Of a stretch of 64,000 nucleotides of DNA, positions 28,242 to 35,703 are shown one piece after another. Under the pieces are notes generated by a model that searched no databases, was not told where the DNA came from, and saw only the letters and a program-made list of their open reading frames with translations. Numbering within the stretch: the stretch's first letter is position 1; each line of letters starts with the position of its first letter. Both the position numbers and the translations under genes were made by a program. The stretch lies in assembly GCF_002797915.1 (NCBI RefSeq), contig NZ_PGTY01000001.1:62001-126000 (forward strand), written 5' to 3'. This DNA comes from Yoonia maricola. Its GTDB lineage: Bacteria > Pseudomonadota > Alphaproteobacteria > Rhodobacterales > Rhodobacteraceae.

Positions 28242-28631
28242 ATGATCATCTATGCGCCTAACGAATATCCCGCCCCTCTGTATCACATCGATTTGGCATG
28301 TGCGGCACCTGAACCACTTACCATGTCGGTAAGACATCACGTGACAGTCGGAGCAGAAGACCAGTTTATGCACTTCGACCAACTTACGGTTCCGGTGCTG
28401 CAATACACCGACGATGGTGCCTTGCTTTTGGATGTGTGGGCCGAAAGTAATTCAGATTGGGTCGCATCAACGATCTTCCTTTTGACCGCCGACCACTTGG
28501 CACTCAGAGAGGCACGTACCTTCGGGCGTTGGCGTGAAATGGGGTTGGTGCACCTAATGACATCTGTCGCGCAGAACCTGACTGGTTGGACCAAACAGAT
28601 ATCTGGACATCGGTGGGCTAACGTGTGGTGA
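28242..28631 (+). CDS. Hypothetical protein, 129 aa
   Basis: ATG 28242 has GAGGAACC upstream. The product is a mixed alpha/beta protein rich in aromatics (PLYHIDLACAAPEPL; VWAESNSDWVASTIFLLTA) with no recognised domain. It lies on the same strand as the resolvase but is separated from it by nearly 290 bases. Confidence 0.5.
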   Translation: MIIYAPNEYPAPLYHIDLACAAPEPLTMSVRHHVTVGAEDQFMHFDQLTVPVLQYTDDGALLLDVWAESNSDWVASTIFLLTADHLALREARTFGRWREMGLVHLMTSVAQNLTGWTKQISGHRWANVW

Positions 28632-28800
28632 CGCGGCGAAGTCGTAGTCGTAAGTCACGATTGTCAGGGCATCTTATGGGGTGCAACACAAGACTGTGGA
28701 GGTGCGACCTTCTCTAGGTCCATCTTGGCAGGTGATGATCTAGTGGAAGTCACATCCACGGACATCAGCCTATGGGACAGTATCGTTTGGGTAAGCCGAC

Positions 28801-28906
28801 ATGAGACACCCCTTTGAGACATGTGTTATACCAGAATATTGTATCTTTTGGGTATATTTTTGACTTATGAGACGAATCCCTGTACTGGTCTAGAGCCATA
28901 TGAGAC
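28801..28906 (+). promoter_or_regulatory. Candidate res site / operator of the resolvase
   Basis: Four copies of TGAGAC lie directly upstream of the resolvase start at 28802-28807, 28815-28820, 28868-28873 and 28901-28906, three of them within ATGAGAC. Serine resolvases bind multi-subsite res regions upstream of their own gene, so this arrangement suits a res site. The exact subsites are not defined. Confidence 0.5.
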
Positions 28907-28918
28907 ACAGGAGGATGA

Positions 28919-29515
28919 ATGCGCGTTGCTTATCGTCGAGTTAGTACAACCGACCAGAATCTTGACCGCCAGCTTGTTGATCAGATCGACATCGAAAAGG
29001 TCTTCGAGGACAAGCTGACAGGAGCATCACGTGAACGTCCGGGGCTGAATGAGATGATGGCGTTCTGTCGGGAGGGGGACTGCGTGGTTGTCCATTCCCT
29101 CGACCGATTGGGACGTGATATACGTGACCTACTGAACATCGTCGAGGAACTGAACGCCAAGGGCGTTGCGGTCGAATTCGTATCAGAGCGGCTGAAGTTC
29201 TCCGACAATGACGATGATCCCTTGGCACGGTTGCAGCTTCACATGCTGGCTGCGTTCGCGCAGTGGGAGCGGAACATCGCCAAACAGAGACAGGCTGAAG
29301 GCATCGCCCGAGCAAAGGCGGTCAGTCCGGATAAGTACCAAGGTCGCCCGGTCAGTATAGACACCGAACAGATCAACGCGTTGAAGGCACAGGGCTTGGG
29401 GGCTACGGCCATTGCGAAGAGGATGCGTATCGGTAGGGCGTCAGTCTACCGACACCTGAAGGCGGTGGCAGACACTCGGTCATCGCGAATGGTGTCACAA
29501 TCTGAACCGACGTAG
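28919..29515 (+). CDS. Serine recombinase (resolvase/invertase family)
   Basis: 198 residues with complete resolvase architecture. The catalytic Ser is in YRRVSTTDQNLDRQL (S9). HSLDRLGRDIRDLL near residue 60 supplies the conserved Arg residues, ERNIAKQRQAEGIARAK forms the arm helix, and the C-terminal HTH is NALKAQGLGATAIAKRMRIGRASVYRHL. It resolves cointegrates or inverts DNA between its target sites. A good ribosome site (AGGAGG) precedes ATG 28919. A partial second copy of its 3' end lies at 32078-32204. Confidence 0.92.
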   Translation: MRVAYRRVSTTDQNLDRQLVDQIDIEKVFEDKLTGASRERPGLNEMMAFCREGDCVVVHSLDRLGRDIRDLLNIVEELNAKGVAVEFVSERLKFSDNDDDPLARLQLHMLAAFAQWERNIAKQRQAEGIARAKAVSPDKYQGRPVSIDTEQINALKAQGLGATAIAKRMRIGRASVYRHLKAVADTRSSRMVSQSEPT

Positions 29516-30685
29516 TTCTTCATAATTATCGTCGGCTCCAATGAAGCTGACAATGAAGTCCACCCACTTATCCGAGTACGTGTAGTCGCCGTGGGCCTGA
29601 TGATAGATACACCAGTCCTTGTTTGTATTCTCCGGTTGGGCAACGCCAGTTCGTGGGCGTGCATCGAACTTTCGCCATGCTTGGGTATGGTTTCGGCTTG
29701 AAAACACTTTGCCAGATTTGCCTCTCACCAGATCGACTACGACGCCCGGCTTGTGCGGGTAAAGTTTGTCTGAGATTTCTTTGCGGATCAGAACATTCCT
29801 GACCTCTTCAGCGTCGTCGTCAGTCGGATGAACAAATTTGATGTGTGACTTAGATTTCGTGGAGTTTTCGAAAGTGTAGACGACGCGGAAACGGTACTCG
29901 ATGTCGGTGGATCGCGTTTCATCCAGTTGATCCTCAATAGTCTTTTCTAAGGTCTTGATGTGTTCCGGGACCTCGTATGAATGAATCTGTGCCAGTTGCT
30001 CGAAGTCCATCTTGGCGAATTGTAATGAGAACGATAGTTCGTTGCTGAGGGCTAAGTCTGGACCAAACAGATCACATATCGACTTGTCAAAGTTAAGGCA
30101 GCAGGCTTGGAAAATAGAGAGGAACCTGGTGTCAGCACGTCTGAATAGGGTGTGTTCGACAGCATCTCGGATTTGCTTCAAGCTGGACAGATTGTCTCTC
30201 ATGCCTTGTGACAGCGGACAGTCTTCGCGGGCGATCATTTGACTTAGTAGCAACGACCGACCATCTGCCTGCATGATCTCGATGCCCTGACGTTCATAAT
30301 GCTCATGTAGCAGATAGGTCCATGCTATGTTGGCGTGTACGGCGAACACTTCGGCCTTGAACTTTAGGGTCGGGCTATTGAAGACCTGTACCGCTAAGAG
30401 CATCGCTTCCCTCGCTCTGATCAAGCGTTCATCATCGTACAGGTTTAGGCCCGTCTGAGGATCGAAGCTCTTCTTTCGTGCCCGGTAGAAGTCCAAATCT
30501 TCGGCAGATGCAGGTGCTATGGTGCCATCTTGCTTGACCTCCGTGACGCGTCCACTGTTGATCGTGGCCGGTCTGCCGATATTCACCAATGCTTGGATGT
30601 CTTGGTTGCGTTCACCTGCCTGCAATAGGCCCTTAACTATGTGTTTTTCTTCATCGGTGAGCGCACCTTGTGGACGACGTGCCAT
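29495..30685 (-). CDS. DUF3644 protein (HEPN-fold) with N-terminal HTH
   Basis: 396 residues. The N-terminus has an HTH-like segment (LQAGERNQDIQALVNIGRPAT). From residue 85 the DUF3644 domain follows: AREAMLLAVQVFNSPTLKFKAEVF, NIAWTYLLHEHYER, and the HEPN signature QIRDAVEHTL with R173-x4-H178. DUF3644 has been placed in the HEPN clan of RNase-like folds linked to defence and toxin systems. The C-terminal 200 residues are unassigned. Its end overlaps the convergent resolvase by 21 bases. Confidence 0.82.
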   Translation of the reverse strand: MARRPQGALTDEEKHIVKGLLQAGERNQDIQALVNIGRPATINSGRVTEVKQDGTIAPASAEDLDFYRARKKSFDPQTGLNLYDDERLIRAREAMLLAVQVFNSPTLKFKAEVFAVHANIAWTYLLHEHYERQGIEIMQADGRSLLLSQMIAREDCPLSQGMRDNLSSLKQIRDAVEHTLFRRADTRFLSIFQACCLNFDKSICDLFGPDLALSNELSFSLQFAKMDFEQLAQIHSYEVPEHIKTLEKTIEDQLDETRSTDIEYRFRVVYTFENSTKSKSHIKFVHPTDDDAEEVRNVLIRKEISDKLYPHKPGVVVDLVRGKSGKVFSSRNHTQAWRKFDARPRTGVAQPENTNKDWCIYHQAHGDYTYSDKWVDFIVSFIGADDNYEELRRFRL

Positions 30686-30752
30686 CTAGGGGACCTCAAG
30701 AATAACTGACAGACGACGGAATGAGCGTCTAGGTGATGAAAATAGCTGCATG

Positions 30753-31205
30753 TTAGCAAGGCAAAGGGCCGATCCAGTTCCCGGCTTGCCAAGCAAAACT
30801 GCATAGCCTCCGAGCACGATCGATGGGTGTTCCGTAGGTATGCCAGTTAGAACTACTGCCTCCATTCATGAATAGGTGCCAAGCAGTCAAGACCGCAGAC
30901 GGTGGCGCATTTGCTGCTGCATAGTTATCGGCATCGCGTTCCCGGATGACCGGAGGGGTCGATGGGTTCCGATGGTGCCCAAGATAAACATGTCCGTGTT
31001 CGTGATATCTGAAGAACACACAAGCTTCGCCAATACTTGCGCAGATTATTGGGTTATAGATTATTGTTGCACCGGTCGGAGATTGAGGATCGGCGAACAC
31101 GGCTGCGATATCTGGAAAGGTTTCATCAGGAACTTCCGGGCTTTGACTGAAGCCAGCAACTGGGCAAAACAATATACAAACGATCACGGCAAGATACTTA
31201 CACAT
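30753..31205 (-). CDS. Secreted HExxH metallopeptidase-like protein
   Basis: 150 residues with a Sec signal (YLAVIVCILFCPVAGFSQS). A zinc-binding HEHGH (an HExxH motif in YHEHGHVYLGHH) lies near residue 70, with a RERDADNYAA segment about 20 residues later that may supply the third ligand, as in M48-like enzymes. Several Cys suggest disulfides and periplasmic folding. ATG 31205 has GAGGAG nine bases upstream; a TTG at 31211 is the alternative. The gene follows the membrane protein at 31212 directly. Confidence 0.6.
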   Translation of the reverse strand: MCKYLAVIVCILFCPVAGFSQSPEVPDETFPDIAAVFADPQSPTGATIIYNPIICASIGEACVFFRYHEHGHVYLGHHRNPSTPPVIRERDADNYAAANAPPSAVLTAWHLFMNGGSSSNWHTYGTPIDRARRLCSFAWQAGNWIGPLPC

Positions 31206-31211
31206 ATTCAA

Positions 31212-31961
31212 TTACTCCTCGACCTTTGTAACACTCAACGAATTTGGGATAGGGAATATGACACCACCGCCATATTTGTATTGATCTAAGTGCCGCCGTA
31301 AAATTGAGATGTCTGAAGCGTCCAATATGAAGCTTGAAGAAACGTGGCTCGACGAGATCGCCTCATCAGTCAAGATCGATATCTCGATTGCGTATGATCC
31401 AACTTCCAGTATGAAAGCTTCTTCGAACATATCCTGTGCTGGCATCCAGATGTCCTGTGGAAACTCCACCGGCTCTGATGTGGCCGGAATGACCCTTGGC
31501 TGAGAGTTGAGATAGTCGGTCATCTGAAGCCCAATAAGCTGCAACCTGCTAAGTTGGTCCGCTGTTGGATTGACCGCGCAGTGAACTGTTTCGCTCCATC
31601 GGCTATTCGGAAGGACCCGTAACCTCCCTATCGGTATCTCTCTTGCTGGTTGGAACTGCTGAACAGTTGACTGATCTACGAAACTGGTGACCTTCATGGG
31701 CCAGATGTTTCCATTGTCCAAATTCATCAAAGAACACGAAATCTCCTCCACAGTGAGCGTGGCTGACCCATCGTTCGAAACCGTAACCGGCAAGTAAACC
31801 TGAGGTCGTCCCAGCGCGTGTGTTATAGAAAGCCAACCATCGGCGGTTATCTCAGCTTCGGGCTTCTGGAATAATTGATAAATTGGCGGCAATTGCGAAA
31901 GTATGATCGCTGTTCCAGCCAAATACACGGCGAGTAGGTCGGGGCTAAAGAACCGCTTCAT
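31212..31961 (-). CDS. Membrane-anchored protein of unknown function
   Basis: 249 residues: an N-terminal membrane anchor (LLAVYLAGTAIILSQLPPIY), then an exported beta-rich domain (PQVYLPVTVSNDGSATLTVEEISC; EAFILEVGSYAIEISILTDE). No family recognised. It is the first gene of a two-gene operon with the secreted HExxH protein. Confidence 0.6.
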   Translation of the reverse strand: MKRFFSPDLLAVYLAGTAIILSQLPPIYQLFQKPEAEITADGWLSITHALGRPQVYLPVTVSNDGSATLTVEEISCSLMNLDNGNIWPMKVTSFVDQSTVQQFQPAREIPIGRLRVLPNSRWSETVHCAVNPTADQLSRLQLIGLQMTDYLNSQPRVIPATSEPVEFPQDIWMPAQDMFEEAFILEVGSYAIEISILTDEAISSSHVSSSFILDASDISILRRHLDQYKYGGGVIFPIPNSLSVTKVEE

Positions 31962-32077
31962 CTATTACCTGCTAGGACAAAAAACTGAACACAATACCTG
32001 TTTATGCGACTGATTCAGTTTTCTGTCCACAACCTATCAGGGAACATTGGCATTTTAGCTTGGGCAGGCCAGAGAGT

Positions 32078-32221
32078 TACCAAGGTCGCCCGGTCAGCAT
32101 AGACACCTAACAGATCAACGTGTTGAAGGCAGAGGGCTTGGCGGCCACGGTGATTGCGAAGAGGATGCGTATCGGTCGGGCGTCAGTCTATCGGCACCTC
32201 TGCGAAAGCTCTGACTTATGA
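32078..32221 (+). pseudogene. Remnant of a resolvase C-terminal domain
   Basis: About 127 bases (32078-32204) match the active resolvase at 29336-29457 closely (YQGRPVSIDT, then IAKRMRIGRASVYRHL after one TAA and small differences). It is only the DNA-binding end, disrupted by an in-frame TAA. This points to an older resolvase gene copy, or a duplication, left behind in the island. Confidence 0.8.
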
Positions 32222-32324
32222 TCACCGGCTTGTGACTAAAGGAAAACTATCACTGGCTCACCTGAGTTCCTCGACCTTCACTACCTTGACGCACCAAATC
32301 CAATTTAACCGAGTGGGGATAAAA

Positions 32325-32345
32325 AATTAACCATATAGGTTGATT
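32325..32345. promoter_or_regulatory. Near-palindromic operator upstream of the XRE gene
   Basis: AATTAACC-ATATA-GGTTGATT, two 8-base arms with one mismatch, 50 bases upstream of the XRE gene start at 32396. Position suggests binding by the XRE protein it precedes. Confidence 0.45.
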
Positions 32346-32395
32346 CTCTCACCCACATCAGTTACGACTACACTTGAACCACTAGGAGACCAACA

Positions 32396-32752
32396 ATGAC
32401 CACGGAAATCGGGAAGGAACTGAGGAAGTTACGAATTGATGAAGAAGAACGCCTACTGGATATGGCCGCGAGATTGGAAAAGTCTTCAGCTTTTATATCA
32501 GCCGTTGAGCGGGGAACCAAAGCACCACCGCAGGGCTTCGTTGATCTGGTGATCAAAGCATACAGATTGGCCGGAGACGCTGCTGCGTCGCTTCACCGGG
32601 CGGCTGACAGGTCGAGAAGCAATTTTACGTTAGAGGCTGACAGTCTTTTGGCACGTGACACTGCTGGTTTGATGGCCCGCAGGATGAACTCACTATCTGA
32701 AGCTGAACTCAACAACATCATCGGCATCCTCAAGAAGAAGGATACAGAATGA
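32396..32752 (+). CDS. XRE-family HTH regulator (ImmR-like partner)
   Basis: 118 residues: N-terminal Cro/C1 HTH (KELRKLRIDEEERLLDMAARLEKSSAFISAVERGTKAPP) and a helical C-terminus (LLARDTAGLMARRMNSLS). GGAGACC precedes ATG 32396. Its stop overlaps the ATG of the ImmA-like gene (ATGA). In ICEs and prophages such repressors are cleaved by the ImmA-like protease during induction. Confidence 0.85.
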   Translation: MTTEIGKELRKLRIDEEERLLDMAARLEKSSAFISAVERGTKAPPQGFVDLVIKAYRLAGDAAASLHRAADRSRSNFTLEADSLLARDTAGLMARRMNSLSEAELNNIIGILKKKDTE

Positions 32753-33288
32753 CTGAAGCGACAGACTTTGTAGTTCCACCCCGACGGTGGGCGGAGATTG
32801 GTGGCATTGCCAACAATCTACGTCAAAACTTGGGGCTATCGGATCAGCCACGTGCGCCCGTTATTGAAATCATCGAACAAGTTCTTGACCAACGTCTAAA
32901 CCTAGTTCGTTTCGATGTGGGCAGTCGTGGCGAAATGGGGAGTGCTGAGGGCTATACATGCCCCAACGGTGTATTCATCATGTTGCGCGAAGACGTTTAC
33001 GAAGGTGCGTGTATGGGCGGAGGCCGAGATCGTTTCACCTCCGCGCATGAGCTTGGGCATTGGGCAATGCATACGAACATTCCTTTGGCCCGCGCAGTTC
33101 AAGGAGATGGAACACCTTCATTTCGTTTGGCCGAACCACAGGCCAATCAGTTCGCCGCCGAGTTCCTCATGCCAGAGTGCTTCATCAATAACTTTGACGA
33201 TGAAGACAGTCTGGCAGATCGTTTCGGGGTTTCTAAGGAAGCAGCGCGTAACCGGCTGCGATACCTCAGAAAGAATGGAAGGTTATAA
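32749..33288 (+). CDS. ImmA/IrrE-type metallopeptidase
   Basis: 179 residues with the family zinc motif FTSAHELGHWAMH (HExxH, about residue 100) and the downstream EPQANQFAAEFLMP, in which the third ligand Glu lies. In ICEBs1 ImmA cleaves the ImmR repressor to trigger excision; the same regulator-protease pair is present here. The C-terminal RFGVSKEAARNRLRYLRK is basic and helix-turn-helix-like. Confidence 0.88.
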   Translation: MTEATDFVVPPRRWAEIGGIANNLRQNLGLSDQPRAPVIEIIEQVLDQRLNLVRFDVGSRGEMGSAEGYTCPNGVFIMLREDVYEGACMGGGRDRFTSAHELGHWAMHTNIPLARAVQGDGTPSFRLAEPQANQFAAEFLMPECFINNFDDEDSLADRFGVSKEAARNRLRYLRKNGRL

Positions 33289-33457
33289 CGAAAGAAGGCT
33301 CAGGTTGGTGCCCGAGCCTCCAAACGAATTTCTTCATCGTGCATCAGGGGCTTGACGGTGCAGAGCCCCCAAGAAGCGCAAATCAGTCTCCGTAGCAAGG
33401 ACTGCGTTAGCGCATTTTGGGACAAAAGGCAAGATACGCCCTGAAGTGGAGAGTGCA

Positions 33458-33595
33458 ATGACCAAGCGTCACACACCCCCTCCGTCCGGTTACCGGTACG
33501 TTTTCCGCCCTTGGAAGACCTGCCCTAAGACTGGCAACCGCCTTTACGCGAAAGCGTTTGGGCACCGGGCGTGGCCAATTCTGGTACCAGAATAA
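33458..33595 (+). CDS. Tiny basic protein, 45 aa
   Basis: A 46-codon frame reading MTKRHTPPPSGYRYVFRPWK then GNRLYAKAFGHRAWPILVPE, with two Cys in the middle stretch. The preceding AGTGGAGAG could act as a ribosome site. Its composition and well-formed ends suggest a real gene, of a type often seen on mobile elements; function unknown. Confidence 0.5.
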   Translation: MTKRHTPPPSGYRYVFRPWKTCPKTGNRLYAKAFGHRAWPILVPE

Positions 33596-33668
33596 CCACC
33601 CCATAAACTGACGGAAGGCGCGGATGACTGCGCCTTCTTCCCATAATGTAACTAACGAAAGTACGGAT

Positions 33669-33788
33669 ATGAAAACGAAAAGCTATAAAGTTGGCCGCAG
33701 TGCCAAGACAGGTCGCTTCACCACGGTGAAAAAGGCAAAACGTTTGAAATCAACCCATGTAGTCGAGACCATCAAGACCAGTAAGTGA
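33669..33788 (+). CDS. Tiny basic protein, 39 aa
   Basis: MKTKSYKVGRSAKTGRFTTV followed by a Lys-rich tail. The RSAKTGRF core is shared by small basic proteins common on plasmids and islands. ACTAACGAAAG precedes ATG 33669. Function unknown; nucleic-acid binding is likely from charge alone. Confidence 0.55.
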   Translation: MKTKSYKVGRSAKTGRFTTVKKAKRLKSTHVVETIKTSK

Positions 33789-33888
33789 TTGTCGGCGACA
33801 AGTGACCTGCCTCAGCCTGATAGGTTGGGGCAGATTGCGTCAGAAGGTCTCCAAGGAAATCGCGGGAAAGCTAGTCGAGGTAAATAAT

Positions 33889-34140
33889 ATGGGTCACGTC
33901 CATTTATCACGAGAATCTACGCTATCATTTCTAACCGAGACAGTCGGCTATAAAGCTGGGCTTGTGCTTAATGCCGACAGGCTGGCTGCAATGTTGCAAG
34001 ACTACGACGAGGTACTGGCGGGCAGAATAACGAATGCGGATGTCAGCGGCTTCCGTTTTCACTCATCGGAGATGCAGAGCATCGTAGCTCACTTGCTATT
34101 CAAGGTGGGAAACATTGATGACCCATCAACAAAGCGTTAG
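33889..34140 (+). CDS. Hypothetical protein, 83 aa
   Basis: ATG 33889 has GAGGT nine bases upstream; in-frame codons upstream to 33802 lack ribosome sites. The protein is helical (LSRESTLSFLTETVGYKAGLV; VSGFRFHSSEMQSIVAHLLF). No domain recognised. Its end overlaps the convergent integrase by four bases. Confidence 0.5.
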   Translation: MGHVHLSRESTLSFLTETVGYKAGLVLNADRLAAMLQDYDEVLAGRITNADVSGFRFHSSEMQSIVAHLLFKVGNIDDPSTKR

Positions 34141-35591
34141 TCGTCAGCCAGTCCATCATCATAGTAATCATCTGTATCCGGGTAAATCACGGTGGGATCG
34201 GTGGCATTAACCCATCGGCGCTTTAGGAAAAACTCAGGGCCATCATCATAGTGGCTAAGGTGCCCGCCTTCCGAATGACCTAGAATCGCGCGGCGTACAT
34301 CTGGCTGTGCACCAGCACGACGCATAGCATTGCTAAATGTTGAACGCAGGGAATACAGGACTTTTTTCTTATCTTTGATTGATGGGTCCATTAAGTCGCG
34401 AGTTAACCGGCGGAATTGGTAACGAACCGGCTCCACTTGGTCGGTCTTTATGTTTCGAAAAGTTTGAAGACCGCCGCTGACCACAAACGCTGGAAAGTCA
34501 GCGATGTGCGGGTGGAGAGGGATGGTACGGTATGAAGAGGGGGTCTTGGCTTCGCGAACTTTGATCCAATCATCTGTGACATCTTCAGGTTCCAGTCTGA
34601 CGACCTCCACCGGGCGCATCGCCGAATGCGCCATCACTCGACACACCATGTGAACCGCAACCCTGCGTTCATTAGAAAGCCCCCTCATTGGGTGTCCCCA
34701 GAACTGGTCCATGGCTTCAAGTAGTCGCTTCATCTCTTTGGGTGGGAATGGGGTCCATTTCCTTTCATGTACAGACCTTTTATCCTTCTGCAATTGTACG
34801 GAAAGAGCCGGGTTCGCCGTGATCAGTTCTTCTTCAAGGGCATAACTGAACAAACCCCTTATCGGCGTGAAGACAGATGAAAGTGAGGAGGGCTTCAACG
34901 TCTCGGCTTGCTCATCCCGGAACCGTCTTAGCATTGCAGGTGTCACGTGGGAGATCGGGATGTCGCCCAAGCTCTTGGTCAATTTGCGAATATTGCCGCG
35001 GTACTTTGTGAGTACGCCTACCTTGATCTGGTTGTGCTTGTAATAGCGTTCGGCAACAGCGGTAATAGTATTCGGATCACCGGCCAGATCAGCTACTCGG
35101 CGTTCCAGCTTTCTCTTCACCATATCGAACTCATCACGCTCGTCTAAACTGGTGGGCGGAGAGATATGGTTCCCAAATGATGTTGCGAGAATAGCTAAGT
35201 AACGTGTCAGACGGTCTTGATCATCAAACAACGGATTACCTTCCGCAGCCTTGATCCCAGCCTTTGCGGCTTCAAGAGGATCGAAGTTATCCGGGAGTTC
35301 ACCAGCGCTGTGTGCAGCTACTAGAAAGTCCACTTTCGGCATCATGGATTGTGCCTCGGTAGATAATCTCACCTTCTTGGCAGCCTCGGGATCATCAAGT
35401 TGTTTGATGAGGGCGTCATGTCGTGCGGCCCATTGAGTAGCTATAACCACAGCTTCGGCATACGACACGTCACCACAAGGTTCAGACCACATTTTGTAGC
35501 CGAGTGTCTTTTGGTGTTTCACCGGCACTCGACGACGATAGGTCCAACTGCCGTTATTATCTGTGAGGTGCTTGACCTTCTTCACACGCAT
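34137..35591 (-). CDS. int: Tyrosine recombinase (island integrase)
   Basis: 484 residues. The N-terminal arm/core-binding part includes TAVAERYYKHNQIKVGVLTKY. The catalytic domain shows Arg I in MAHSAMRPVEVVRLEP, box II LYSLRSTFSNAMRRAG with the second catalytic Arg, and the nucleophile Tyr in LSHYDDG after ILGHSEGG. In box II the residue at the usual HxxR His is Tyr (YSLR), a known but less common variant. It lies beside the intact tRNA-Tyr, and an arm-site repeat overlaps its start codon (35589-35591), which suggests autoregulation. Confidence 0.93.
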   Translation of the reverse strand: MRVKKVKHLTDNNGSWTYRRRVPVKHQKTLGYKMWSEPCGDVSYAEAVVIATQWAARHDALIKQLDDPEAAKKVRLSTEAQSMMPKVDFLVAAHSAGELPDNFDPLEAAKAGIKAAEGNPLFDDQDRLTRYLAILATSFGNHISPPTSLDERDEFDMVKRKLERRVADLAGDPNTITAVAERYYKHNQIKVGVLTKYRGNIRKLTKSLGDIPISHVTPAMLRRFRDEQAETLKPSSLSSVFTPIRGLFSYALEEELITANPALSVQLQKDKRSVHERKWTPFPPKEMKRLLEAMDQFWGHPMRGLSNERRVAVHMVCRVMAHSAMRPVEVVRLEPEDVTDDWIKVREAKTPSSYRTIPLHPHIADFPAFVVSGGLQTFRNIKTDQVEPVRYQFRRLTRDLMDPSIKDKKKVLYSLRSTFSNAMRRAGAQPDVRRAILGHSEGGHLSHYDDGPEFFLKRRWVNATDPTVIYPDTDDYYDDGLADD

Positions 35592-35621
35592 TGTGTCTAA
35601 ATTTCCGGATTTTGTGTCTAA
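35590..35621 (+). promoter_or_regulatory. Right arm-type integrase-site candidate
   Basis: ATTGTGTCTAA at 35590-35600 and TTTGTGTCTAA at 35611-35621, start to start 21 bases, matching the left-end pair at 17624 and 17645. The first copy covers the integrase start codon. Confidence 0.65.
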
Positions 35622-35681
35622 ATAGAGCCTGTTCAGTCAGGTGGACTCTAACAAAATAAGGAAAATCAACGCAATAGCGTT

Positions 35682-35703
35682 ATGGTGGGCGACCCTGGAA
35701 TCG
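35682..35703 (-). repeat. Right attachment site inside tRNA-Tyr
   Basis: The 22-base copy of the att core that forms the 3' end of the intact tRNA (T-arm, acceptor stem and CCA). It matches 17522-17543 exactly. Confidence 0.92.

Larger units (their letters stand above)
17522..35703. mobile_element. Integrative element in tRNA-Tyr, about 18.2 kb
   Basis: Bounded by the 22-base direct repeat at 17522-17543 and 35682-35703. A tyrosine integrase (34137-35591) adjoins the intact tRNA-Tyr. The interior has its own regulators (XRE, ImmA-like protease, RHH), a primase/helicase, a resolvase and cargo genes, and codon use is more AT-rich than the flanks. I find no relaxase, type IV secretion, capsid or tail genes. 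That points to an integrative mobilisable or phage-satellite-like element rather than a self-transmissible one. Confidence 0.9.

Noticed and set aside
17715..35591. The island as an intact prophage
   Set aside because: No terminase, portal, capsid, tail or lysis gene is visible in the 18 kb, so satellite-type or mobilisable element is a better description.
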